From Veillonella parvula (GTDB lineage Bacteria; Bacillota; Negativicutes; Veillonellales; Veillonellaceae), in assembly GCF_036456085.1 (NCBI RefSeq), contig NZ_CP138632.1:1159001-1223000 (forward strand): a DNA stretch of 64,000 nucleotides, given 5' to 3'. The translations under genes and the position numbers were made by a program. Below are positions 13,367 to 20,456 of the stretch, piece after piece (within the stretch, counting starts at the first letter, position 1; every line of letters starts with the position of its first letter). The notes under the pieces were generated by a model. It searched no databases. It was given only the letters and a program-made list of their open reading frames with translations, and was not told the origin of the DNA.

Positions 13367-13388
13367 CCAAAAGGGTTGACAGTCTTTC
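13351..13388 (-). terminator. Terminator of aspA
   Basis: Hairpin with arms 13356-13369 and 13374-13387 (14 bp, 4-nt loop), followed on the minus strand by a T-run, 41 bp after the aspA stop. It also looks terminator-like on the plus strand. Confidence 0.85.
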
Positions 13389-13428
13389 ATTTTCATGCTT
13401 TATTCATGTATCAAAACAACTTACTCTA

Positions 13429-14844
13429 TTAGTTGCCTTTTTGTTTTAAAAGATTGGCACCAGCAATACCAGGGCGAGTCATTTCCTTAGGAGAAAGAAT
13501 ATGATTGATTTCGTCTTCAGTCAATAATCCTTGATCTAAAATGATATCGCGGATAGCACGACCTGTTTCATATGCTTCTTTCGCAAGTGCAGATGCTGTT
13601 TCGTAACCAAGATGTGGTAACAAGGCTGTTACGATACCAACGGAACGGTTTAACCAGTATTCACATTGTTCACGGTCTACTTCGAGATCGATAAGCAATT
13701 TATCAACGAATGTATTTACACCGTTTTTGAGGTAGCAAAGATTATTGAACAAGTTGTATGCCAATACAGGTTCCATTACGTTCAATTCAAATTGACCATT
13801 TTCTACAGCCAATGTAATTGTAAGGTCATTACCGATAACTTGGTAACAAACTTGGTTCAATACTTCGGCGATAACAGGGTTAACCTTACCTGGCATGATG
13901 GAAGAACCAGGTTGGCGTGCTGGTAATTTCAATTCCCCAATACCACAACGAGGGCCAGATGCCATCAAGCGGAAATCGTTAGCCATTTTAATCAAAACAA
14001 GAGCTGTTACTTTCAAGCCACTGGAAATATCTGCAAAGATATCTGTATTGTTTGTAGCATCAATTAAGTTTTCCGCAGTGTAGAATGGTTCGCCTACTAC
14101 TTCACTAAGTTCGTATGCTACATCATGAATATAATTAGGTTCCGCATTAAGACCTGTACCAACTGCAGTAGCACCCATGTTAATTACATGTGCACCTTCA
14201 ACGGCAGATTTAATACGTTTAATACCGCGGCGAACACCGGATGCATAGGCACCCATTTCTTGGCCTAATGTAATTGGCACCGCATCTTGTAAGTGAGTAC
14301 GCCCCATCTTCAAAATTTCGCTATATTCATCAGCCTTTTTCTCAAGCTCGTCAACAAGGCGTTGTAATGCTTCAAGTAAAGGTTTAGATTTTAAGATCGC
14401 ACATACCTTGATAGCTGTTGGGAAAGCATCATTTGTAGATTGTGCCATATTACAATGGTTGTTAGGGCTTACAATATCATAGCTTCCTTTTGGATGACCC
14501 AAAATTTCACAAGCACGGTTAGCCAATACTTCGTTCATATTCATATTTACAGAAGTACCTGCACCACCTTGAATTGGATCAACAGGGAATTGGTCAGCAA
14601 ATTGACCTTCAATTACTTCGTCCGCAGCTTGTACAATAGCTTTACCAATAGATACATTTAAGCGACCAGTTTTCATATTTGCTAAAGCAGATGCTTTTTT
14701 TACCATTGCCAAGGCTTTGATAAAATCTTGGTCCAAGTGTTTTCCTGTAATATGGAAGTTTTCTAATGCACGAATTGTTTGTACACCGTAATATAATTCA
14801 TCAGCTACTTCTAATTCACCTAAGAAATCATGTTCTTTTCTCAT
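13429..14844 (-). CDS. aspA: Aspartate ammonia-lyase (aspartase)
   Basis: Converts L-aspartate to fumarate and ammonia, feeding the reductive succinate pathway. Its 471 residues belong to the class II fumarase/aspartase superfamily. The N-terminal YYGVQTIRALENF is of the aspartase kind rather than the fumarase YGAQTQRSLQNF kind. Further motifs are GAGTSVNMNMNE and the signature loop GSSIMPGKVNPV near residue 320 that carries the catalytic serine. A GAGG-type ribosome binding site precedes the ATG. It forms its own unit between the ArnT-like gene and rpoB, with a promoter at 14914 and a hairpin terminator downstream. The separate class I fumarase at 40-41.8 kb fits the same fumarate metabolism. 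Confidence 0.92.
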   Translation of the reverse strand: MRKEHDFLGELEVADELYYGVQTIRALENFHITGKHLDQDFIKALAMVKKASALANMKTGRLNVSIGKAIVQAADEVIEGQFADQFPVDPIQGGAGTSVNMNMNEVLANRACEILGHPKGSYDIVSPNNHCNMAQSTNDAFPTAIKVCAILKSKPLLEALQRLVDELEKKADEYSEILKMGRTHLQDAVPITLGQEMGAYASGVRRGIKRIKSAVEGAHVINMGATAVGTGLNAEPNYIHDVAYELSEVVGEPFYTAENLIDATNNTDIFADISSGLKVTALVLIKMANDFRLMASGPRCGIGELKLPARQPGSSIMPGKVNPVIAEVLNQVCYQVIGNDLTITLAVENGQFELNVMEPVLAYNLFNNLCYLKNGVNTFVDKLLIDLEVDREQCEYWLNRSVGIVTALLPHLGYETASALAKEAYETGRAIRDIILDQGLLTEDEINHILSPKEMTRPGIAGANLLKQKGN

Positions 14845-14913
14845 AATAAATCCTCTTTCTACTATTTTTATACAAAATAGTATTTCAATGAAACGGTTTT
14901 ATCTTACGCGCTC

Positions 14914-14922
14914 ATTATAGCA
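14914..14922 (-). promoter_or_regulatory. Extended -10 promoter of aspA
   Basis: TGCTATAAT on the minus strand (TG-N-TATAAT), about 70 bp before the aspA start. No good -35 hexamer is present, which fits either an extended -10 promoter or an activated one. Confidence 0.55.
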
Positions 14923-14964
14923 TGTATTTTGTATACATAAAAGTCATTTCATGTATTCTGTACA
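14921..14964 (-). promoter_or_regulatory. Pair of similar elements upstream of the aspA -10
   Basis: Two related sequences, plus-strand CATGTATTTTGTATACA at 14921-14937 and CATGTATTCTGTACA at 14950-14964, lie 29 bp apart just upstream of the aspA -10 box. Spacing and position suggest a regulator binding site; the regulator is unknown. Confidence 0.35.
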
Positions 14965-15106
14965 AACAATATTCTATACAATATATTATTTCATAAATAT
15001 TTTTTTTATAACTATTTCCATATTGATAAAAGCTTTATCTTTCATTGGTTTAATTATTACACGCCCTATAGTACAATAATATAAACTATGTAAGTAAGGA
15101 GTCACT

Positions 15107-16747
15107 ATGATTAACAATCACATGCTGCGCATAGGTGCGCTTTTTTTATTGACCGTTTTGAGCTACGGCTTTTATAATGCCTATTTGCCAATCACTGATC
15201 CGGTGGAGTCCAACTATGTTCTCTCCGCCATCACCATGCTAAAACATAACTCATGGATATCCCCCATGATATACGATCACGTATGGTATGATAAACCACC
15301 GCTCACCTATTGGGCACTTATGATTACGTACAAACTATTTGGCATATCTGACTTTACATCTCGTATACCAAATACGCTTGTTGCGGGAGCCAGCGTGGCC
15401 CTAATGTACCATATAATTTACCGCATATCTAAAAATACTTTTGCTAGTGTACTCTGTGCTATTCTATTAATGAGTACACTACAGTTTTGGTACATATCTC
15501 ATGCAATTATAACCGACGGATTTCTACTTCTCTTCACCTTAGCTATATTTGGATATAGCTATTTAGCTTTTACCAATAATGACAAGTCAGCTATGGTGAA
15601 AGCTTACATTGCTGCTGCCTTAGCTGTAATTACCAAAGGACCTATAGGCATCATCTTGCCCGGCCTGATATTACTCATTTATGTATGCGCTCGCTATATA
15701 GTCCATAGAAAAGATGAAAGTTATCAGCTTTCAAAGGATATTAAATTACTATTTAATCCCTTAGGACTATTAGCCTTTATAGCGATAGCTAGCCCTTGGT
15801 ATATCGCTATGTATTCCATTCACGGTGAGCAGTTTATTTCCGGATTCTTAGGTCTACACAATGTAGATCGAGCTCTTATATCTGAGCATCCTAAATTTAA
15901 TGTATGGTATTACTATCTATTAATTGTACCCCTTTCACTATTACCATGGACACCTGTAATAGTCTATCATTTAAAAGATCTTAACTGGAAAGATGATTTT
16001 GATCTATTAGGTATTATATGGTTTATAGTTATAGTTCTATTCTACTCTCTAGTAGCTACAAAGTATCTAACCTACACATTACCTGCCATTATCCCTTGTA
16101 TAATATGGGCGGCTGTAAAAATTTGTGAATTAGTTACTGACAAAGAAACCGGTGAATTTACTCAATCATTCAAAAAGTTTAATTATTTAATTACCCTACC
16201 ACTAGGTATTTACTACATGATTTTTACATTTGCTACAGCTTTTGATCAAAGTCTTGATAGTAAACCATTAATCGTTGGTTCCTTTATTATAGTATGTATA
16301 ATTTTAATCGGTCGATACTACATAACATCATTTTTCAAACTAGCAATATATGCTTTAGTTCCACTAATTACGTTGTACTCGGTTATTACGATTACAGTAC
16401 CACCAATATTGTTTAATCAGTCTGGTTTACAGTTCAAAGCATTCATCGAAGATACATCAAAACCAATATATGTATATGGCAGTTACTATACTTCCATTGT
16501 ATATTACATGGACACTACACCTACCCAAGTTTTCGTAGATACAACTGATGATTCTATATGGACTGAAGGCAAAACATTAATGCCTACCATAACTAAAGAA
16601 ACATTTCTAAAAGATGTATCAAATAATCGTGGTGCCTATGTCATCGTTCCGAAAAAATATGACAAAGACTTTTCTAATGCCTTACCGTATCCAAAGGCAA
16701 AATTAGTCAACAAAACAAAACTCGCATCAATTTATAAGCTTCAATAA
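15107..16747 (+). CDS. ArnT/PMT-family membrane glycosyltransferase
   Basis: Integral membrane protein of 546 residues with about 12 hydrophobic segments, resembling the lipid A 4-amino-4-deoxyarabinose transferase ArnT (GT83) and PMT enzymes, which take sugar from a polyprenyl-phosphate donor. The first periplasmic loop has the acidic DPVESNY motif, and a later one has YDKPPLTYW, the usual KPPLYW signature. The donor and acceptor cannot be read from sequence; lipid A, LPS or a cell-surface protein are all possible. AAGGAG lies 6 nt before the ATG. It is a lone plus-strand gene between rplL and aspA, with no arn or LPS genes beside it. Confidence 0.8.
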   Translation: MINNHMLRIGALFLLTVLSYGFYNAYLPITDPVESNYVLSAITMLKHNSWISPMIYDHVWYDKPPLTYWALMITYKLFGISDFTSRIPNTLVAGASVALMYHIIYRISKNTFASVLCAILLMSTLQFWYISHAIITDGFLLLFTLAIFGYSYLAFTNNDKSAMVKAYIAAALAVITKGPIGIILPGLILLIYVCARYIVHRKDESYQLSKDIKLLFNPLGLLAFIAIASPWYIAMYSIHGEQFISGFLGLHNVDRALISEHPKFNVWYYYLLIVPLSLLPWTPVIVYHLKDLNWKDDFDLLGIIWFIVIVLFYSLVATKYLTYTLPAIIPCIIWAAVKICELVTDKETGEFTQSFKKFNYLITLPLGIYYMIFTFATAFDQSLDSKPLIVGSFIIVCIILIGRYYITSFFKLAIYALVPLITLYSVITITVPPILFNQSGLQFKAFIEDTSKPIYVYGSYYTSIVYYMDTTPTQVFVDTTDDSIWTEGKTLMPTITKETFLKDVSNNRGAYVIVPKKYDKDFSNALPYPKAKLVNKTKLASIYKLQ

Positions 16748-16778
16748 AAAAAGGCGTACCCATAAGGTACGCCTTTAA
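16746..16778. terminator. Bidirectional terminator, ArnT-like gene and rplL
   Basis: A 10-bp stem (16751-16760 with 16765-16774) with A/T runs on both sides separates convergent transcripts. Confidence 0.9.
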
Positions 16779-16789
16779 TATGTCCAGAA

Positions 16790-17158
16790 TTATTTCAATT
16801 CTACGGATGCGCCAGCTTCTTCTAATTGAGCTTTTAAAGCTTCAGCAGCTTCAGCAGCTACGCCTTCTTTAACAGGTGCAGGAGCGCCATCAACGATAGC
16901 TTTAGCTTCTTTCAAGCCAAGACCAGTTGCTTCACGAACAACTTTGATTACGTTGATTTTAGATGCGCCAGCATCTTTCAAGATTACGTCGAAGGAATCT
17001 TTAGCAGCGCCGCCTTCAGCACCACCAGCAGCTGCTACAGCTACAGGAGCTGCTGCAGTTACGCCAAATTCTTCTTCGATTGCTTTTACAAGATCATTAA
17101 GTTCAAGGATTGTTGCTTCTTTCAATTCAGCAACGATGTTTTCAATGTTCAATGCCAT
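16790..17158 (-). CDS. rplL: 50S ribosomal protein L7/L12
   Basis: Stalk protein that recruits translation factors. Its 122 residues show an N-terminal dimerisation segment, an alanine/glycine-rich hinge around residues 38-52 and the conserved C-terminal domain with [26 protein letters not shown]-like sequence precedes the ATG. It is the last gene of rplK-A-J-L and is followed by a strong terminator, so rpoB is not read from this transcript. Confidence 0.97.
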   Translation of the reverse strand: MALNIENIVAELKEATILELNDLVKAIEEEFGVTAAAPVAVAAAGGAEGGAAKDSFDVILKDAGASKINVIKVVREATGLGLKEAKAIVDGAPAPVKEGVAAEAAEALKAQLEEAGASVELK

Positions 17159-17228
17159 TTTAGATTTCCTCCATAAATTAGTTTATAGTGCCAGCCTCAA
17201 GCGGCCAACGAATACTTTGCAAAAAATA

Positions 17229-17726
17229 TTATTCTGCAGGTTTTGCTTCTGCAACAGCTTTGACAGCGTATGCAACATTGCGAACAGGAGCTTGCAATAC
17301 GGAAAGCAACATGGAAAGCATACCTTCGCGGTTTGGAAGAGATGCAATTGCTTTAACGCCTGCAGCGTCCATAACTTCGCCTTCAACGATACCAGCTTTA
17401 ACTGTTACAACTTCTTTTTCAGTTGCTTTGATGAATTGTTCGATTACACGAGCAGGTGCAACAGCATCATCTTTAGAAGTAGCCAACGCAGTTGGGCCTT
17501 CTAAATGCTCAGCGAAACCTTCAAGATTCAATTCGTTTGCAGCGATACGAGTCAAAGTATTTTTGATTACTTTGTATTCAACACCTTCAGCCAACATTTT
17601 GCGACGAAGATCAGTTGCTTGCGCAACAGTTAAACCAGAGTAACCAATCAATACAGCACCTTTTGCTTCAGAAAGAGTTTCTTTCATTTGAGCAACGATT
17701 GCTTTTTTTGATTCAGTGACAGCCAT
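17229..17726 (-). CDS. rplJ: 50S ribosomal protein L10
   Basis: Anchors L7/L12 dimers to the 50S subunit, 165 residues. The protein starts MAVTESKKAIVAQMKETL and has GYSGLTVAQATDLRRK and the KVIKNTLTRIA segment. The C-terminal helix binds L12. It is 70 bp before rplL and follows a 175-nt leader that looks like the autoregulatory L10 leader. Confidence 0.96.
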   Translation of the reverse strand: MAVTESKKAIVAQMKETLSEAKGAVLIGYSGLTVAQATDLRRKMLAEGVEYKVIKNTLTRIAANELNLEGFAEHLEGPTALATSKDDAVAPARVIEQFIKATEKEVVTVKAGIVEGEVMDAAGVKAIASLPNREGMLSMLLSVLQAPVRNVAYAVKAVAEAKPAE

Positions 17727-17901
17727 TAGATTACCTCCTTGTAGATTTTTTTGGTGCTCTATGTACTATCTTAGCGTAAAAACGACCCCATCGCACGCGA
17801 TGAGGTCGTAACTAGTCCTAGGTTGTTCTAGTGTCAGCCTCAGCGGGCGGATTTTCATCCATTATACATACCAGCCGTCTACAGCTAAGAGACATATTTA
17901 A
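17727..17901 (-). ncRNA. L10 (rplJL) leader RNA with attenuator
   Basis: The stretch between rplA and rplJ fits the Firmicutes L10 leader, in which L10(L12)4 binds the nascent mRNA. It contains a segment with CCGCCCGCTGAGGCTGACAC and then a 10-bp GC-rich hairpin (17782-17809) followed by TTTTTAC on the minus strand. That hairpin is an intrinsic terminator in front of rplJ, so excess L10 should stop rplJL transcription. The assignment rests on position and structure, not a covariance search. Confidence 0.75.
17776..17809 (-). terminator. Attenuator hairpin in the L10 leader
   Basis: The stem CGACCTCATCGC / GCGATGGGGTCG with a short loop is followed by five T residues, about 50 nt before the rplJ start. 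Confidence 0.75.
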
Positions 17902-18612
17902 TTATTGCTCTTTAGAAACAGTGCTCAATTTGAACACGTTCAAAGGTACACCAGGGCCCATTGTAGCGGACAAGGTTACAGATTTAATGTATTGACCTTT
18001 AGCTGCTACAGGTTTAGCCTTGATAATAGTATCAACGATTGTACGGTAGTTGTCAAGTAATTTTTCTTCATCGAAAGATGCTTTACCGATAGAACAAGAG
18101 ATAATACCTGCTTTATCAGTACGGTATTCGATTTTACCAGCTTTGATTTCGTTTACTGCACGAGCAACGTCTGGAGTTACTGTACCAACTTTAGGGTTTG
18201 GCATCAAGCCTTTAGGACCCAAGATTTTACCAAGACGGCCAACTTGACCCATCATGTCTGGTGTAGCAACTACTACGTCGAAGTCGCTCCAACCACCTTG
18301 GATTTTAGCTACTAACTCTTCAGAACCTACAAAATCTGCACCAGCTTCTTCAGCTGCCTTAATATTGTCGCCTTTTGCGAATACAAGAACGCGTTTAGTT
18401 TTGCCAGTACCATGAGGCAATACTACTGCACCACGAACTTGTTGATCAGCGTATTTAGGGTCGACATTCAAGTTGAAAGCAATTTCAACTGTTTCATCGA
18501 AATTTGCAGTTGCAGTTTTCTTAACCAACTCAATTGCTTCTACTGGTTCGTAGAATTTACCAGCTTCAATAAGTTTTACTGCTTCAGCGTATTTCTTACC
18601 TACTTTTGCCAT
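17902..18612 (-). CDS. rplA: 50S ribosomal protein L1
   Basis: L1 stalk protein, 236 residues, also a translational repressor of its own operon in many bacteria. Recognised from [54 protein letters not shown] and the C-terminal [16 protein letters not shown] lies just before the ATG. A candidate L1-binding hairpin is found upstream of this gene and another upstream of rplK. Confidence 0.97.
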   Translation of the reverse strand: MAKVGKKYAEAVKLIEAGKFYEPVEAIELVKKTATANFDETVEIAFNLNVDPKYADQQVRGAVVLPHGTGKTKRVLVFAKGDNIKAAEEAGADFVGSEELVAKIQGGWSDFDVVVATPDMMGQVGRLGKILGPKGLMPNPKVGTVTPDVARAVNEIKAGKIEYRTDKAGIISCSIGKASFDEEKLLDNYRTIVDTIIKAKPVAAKGQYIKSVTLSATMGPGVPLNVFKLSTVSKEQ

Positions 18613-18628
18613 TATAATATCCTCCTTA

Positions 18629-18656
18629 TGTGGTCAAACGGGAATTCCCTCCCACC
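18629..18656 (-). promoter_or_regulatory. Putative L1-binding motif between rplK and rplA
   Basis: The minus strand has GGTGGGAGG, a short loop, then CCCGTTTGACCACA. The arms can form a GTGG/CCAC stem with internal bulges, as in L1 operator RNAs. A second similar motif lies at 19143-19172. Confidence 0.5.
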
Positions 18657-18688
18657 GATTTGCGCCTTATGCGCAAGTCGTACGCTTA

Positions 18689-19114
18689 TTAGTCAACGAT
18701 TTCAATGCCCATGCTGCGAGCAGTACCTTCCACCATGCGCATACCTTGTTCTACGGTATTAGCATTCAAGTCAGGCATTTTCAATTCAGCAATTTCACGA
18801 ACTTTATCGCGACCTACTTTTGCTACTTTATCACGGTTAGGTACACCAGAACCTTTTGGAATACCTGCAGCTTTTTTCAACAATACTGCAGCTGGTGGAG
18901 TCTTAGTGATGAAGTCGAAGCTACGATCTTCATATACGTTAATAACTACTGGAATAATTAAGCCAGCTTGTTTAGCAGTACGTTCGTTGAATTCTTTTGT
19001 GAAAGCAACGATGTTAACACCTGCTTGACCTAATGCAGGACCAACTGGTGGTGCTGGAGTAGCTTTAGCGGCTTCAATTTGTAGTTTTACTTGTTTAACT
19101 AATTTCTTAGCCAT
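18689..19114 (-). CDS. rplK: 50S ribosomal protein L11
   Basis: L11 of the GTPase-associated centre, 141 residues. Recognised from [20 protein letters not shown], followed by [14 protein letters not shown], and the C-terminal [12 protein letters not shown]-type ending ([14 protein letters not shown]). AGGAGG lies before the ATG. It follows nusG by 101 bp and precedes rplA. Confidence 0.97.
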   Translation of the reverse strand: MAKKLVKQVKLQIEAAKATPAPPVGPALGQAGVNIVAFTKEFNERTAKQAGLIIPVVINVYEDRSFDFITKTPPAAVLLKKAAGIPKGSGVPNRDKVAKVGRDKVREIAELKMPDLNANTVEQGMRMVEGTARSMGIEIVD

Positions 19115-19142
19115 GGGTAATTAAACCTCCTATGCTTATACT

Positions 19143-19172
19143 GTGGTGGTAACGGATATACATCCTCCCACT
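19143..19172 (-). promoter_or_regulatory. Putative L1-binding motif upstream of rplK
   Basis: The minus strand has AGTGGGAGG, an 8-nt loop, then TCCGTTACCACCAC. It shares the GTGGGAGG...CCGTT...ACCAC layout with the rplK-rplA spacer motif and is probably the L11-L1 autoregulatory site. Confidence 0.5.
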
Positions 19173-19215
19173 GGCAACCAAAAGCGATTGCTCTTTTTAG
19201 AGTTATATTTATATA

Positions 19216-19752
19216 TTAAAGAGCTTTCTCAACTTGAGAGAACTCTACCTCTACCTCGGTATCTCGATTGAACATTTCCACACTAAGTTTCAATGTTCCT
19301 TTTTCAGGGTTAAGTTCGGTAATAACACCTAGTTTATCTTCAAAGGCACCGGACGTAATGCGAACCGTTTCACCAACTTCTACATCAACGTTTATGGTTG
19401 GTTTCTTATCCAAGCCCTGAGACTTAAGTATATGTTCTACTTCGGAATCAGAAAGTGGAACTGGTTTTGTAGCAGAGCCAACGAAACCTGTTACACCTGG
19501 CGTGTTGCGTACAACATACCAAGAACGGTCATTAACTTCCATTTCCACCAATACATACCCAGGAAATATCTTGCGTTTTACTACTTTTTTAACCCCATCT
19601 TTTTCATCTATTTCGTCTTCAAGAGGTACCAAAATTCGGCTGATTACATCTTGTAGGCCCATAGATTGAACTTTAAGTTCAAGAGTGGTTTTTACTTTAT
19701 TTTCGTAGCCTGAATAGGTATGAATTACATACCACTTCTTATCTGCTTCCAT
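19216..19752 (-). CDS. nusG: Transcription termination/antitermination protein NusG
   Basis: Transcription elongation factor that bridges RNA polymerase to Rho or ribosomes. It has 178 residues: the NGN domain starts KKWYVIHTYSGYENKVK, has FPGYVLVEMEV, and ends VRNTPGVTGFVG. The C-terminal KOW domain contains GETVRITSGAFEDKLGVI. The gene lies 12 bp after secE, the usual pair. Confidence 0.97.
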   Translation of the reverse strand: MEADKKWYVIHTYSGYENKVKTTLELKVQSMGLQDVISRILVPLEDEIDEKDGVKKVVKRKIFPGYVLVEMEVNDRSWYVVRNTPGVTGFVGSATKPVPLSDSEVEHILKSQGLDKKPTINVDVEVGETVRITSGAFEDKLGVITELNPEKGTLKLSVEMFNRDTEVEVEFSQVEKAL

Positions 19753-19764
19753 GTAATGGCCCCC

Positions 19765-19986
19765 TTATCCAACAAAGTGCAACAACGTATTAAAAAGTTG
19801 GGCAAAGAGTCCATCAAGCACAGAAATAATCAAAGCGATGAATATGGTCACTAAGAATACTACAATTGTGTAATTGATAAGCTCTTTTTTTGTTGGCCAG
19901 ACTACTTTTTTTAGTTCAGCTTTCACACCGCGGAAGAATTTTCCAAATCCACCACGCTGCTGCACTGCTGAGTTAGACTTTGCCAT
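19765..19986 (-). CDS. secE: Preprotein translocase subunit SecE
   Basis: Small membrane subunit of SecYEG, 73 residues. A basic amphipathic N-terminal half has FFRGVKAELKKVVWPTKKEL, the family signature, followed by one transmembrane helix. It sits between rpmG and nusG. Confidence 0.95.
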   Translation of the reverse strand: MAKSNSAVQQRGGFGKFFRGVKAELKKVVWPTKKELINYTIVVFLVTIFIALIISVLDGLFAQLFNTLLHFVG

Positions 19987-20029
19987 TGTGTTTCACATCC
20001 TCAAATCAACAGGTAATGAATGATAAGAA

Positions 20030-20179
20030 TTATTTTGTTTCACGGTGTAATGTATGTTTACCGCAGAATTTGCAATATTTCATCATTTCAATACGATCAG
20101 GATTGTTCTTTTTATTCTTGTTCGTTTGATAGTTGCGTTGTTTGCAATCTGTGCAAGCTAAAGTAATGGCATTACGCAT
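20030..20179 (-). CDS. rpmG: 50S ribosomal protein L33
   Basis: Ribosomal protein of 49 residues reading [20 protein letters not shown] and so on, with four cysteines in two pairs (CTDC and CKFC). It is therefore the zinc-binding (C+) form. The gene was too short for a long-ORF search but is unmistakable. It is 43 bp before secE, as in other Firmicutes, with a consensus promoter about 70 bp upstream. Confidence 0.96.
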   Translation of the reverse strand: MRNAITLACTDCKQRNYQTNKNKKNNPDRIEMMKYCKFCGKHTLHRETK

Positions 20180-20251
20180 CCGGATACACCTCGCTTTATA
20201 TTTACTAAATCTGTCTCTTGTACTCGAAAACGCTCGACTACATACTAAAAA

Positions 20252-20280
20252 ACTATATCATACGTAGCAAGCGATGTCAA
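20252..20280 (-). promoter_or_regulatory. Promoter of rpmG-secE-nusG-rplKA
   Basis: Minus-strand TTGACA, 17 nt, TATAGT, a near-consensus promoter about 70 bp before rpmG. Confidence 0.8.
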
Positions 20281-20294
20281 GAAATTAAGCAACT

Positions 20295-20321
20295 CAAAAA
20301 AGCCAGGCACGTATGCCTGAC
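20295..20321 (-). terminator. Terminator downstream of norB
   Basis: An 8-bp stem (20302-20309 with 20314-20321) followed on the minus strand by seven T residues, about 135 bp after the norB stop and immediately upstream of the rpmG promoter. Confidence 0.75.
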
Positions 20322-20456
20322 ATGGATAGTATAACAGACAATGGCGCCCCTTGTCTACCCAAAGAACGCCATGTCATATTAGCTTATAGTTAGCTTATAT
20401 GTCTATATATTATATTTAATATTATATTTACATATTTACTATTATTGCTTTGTTTA

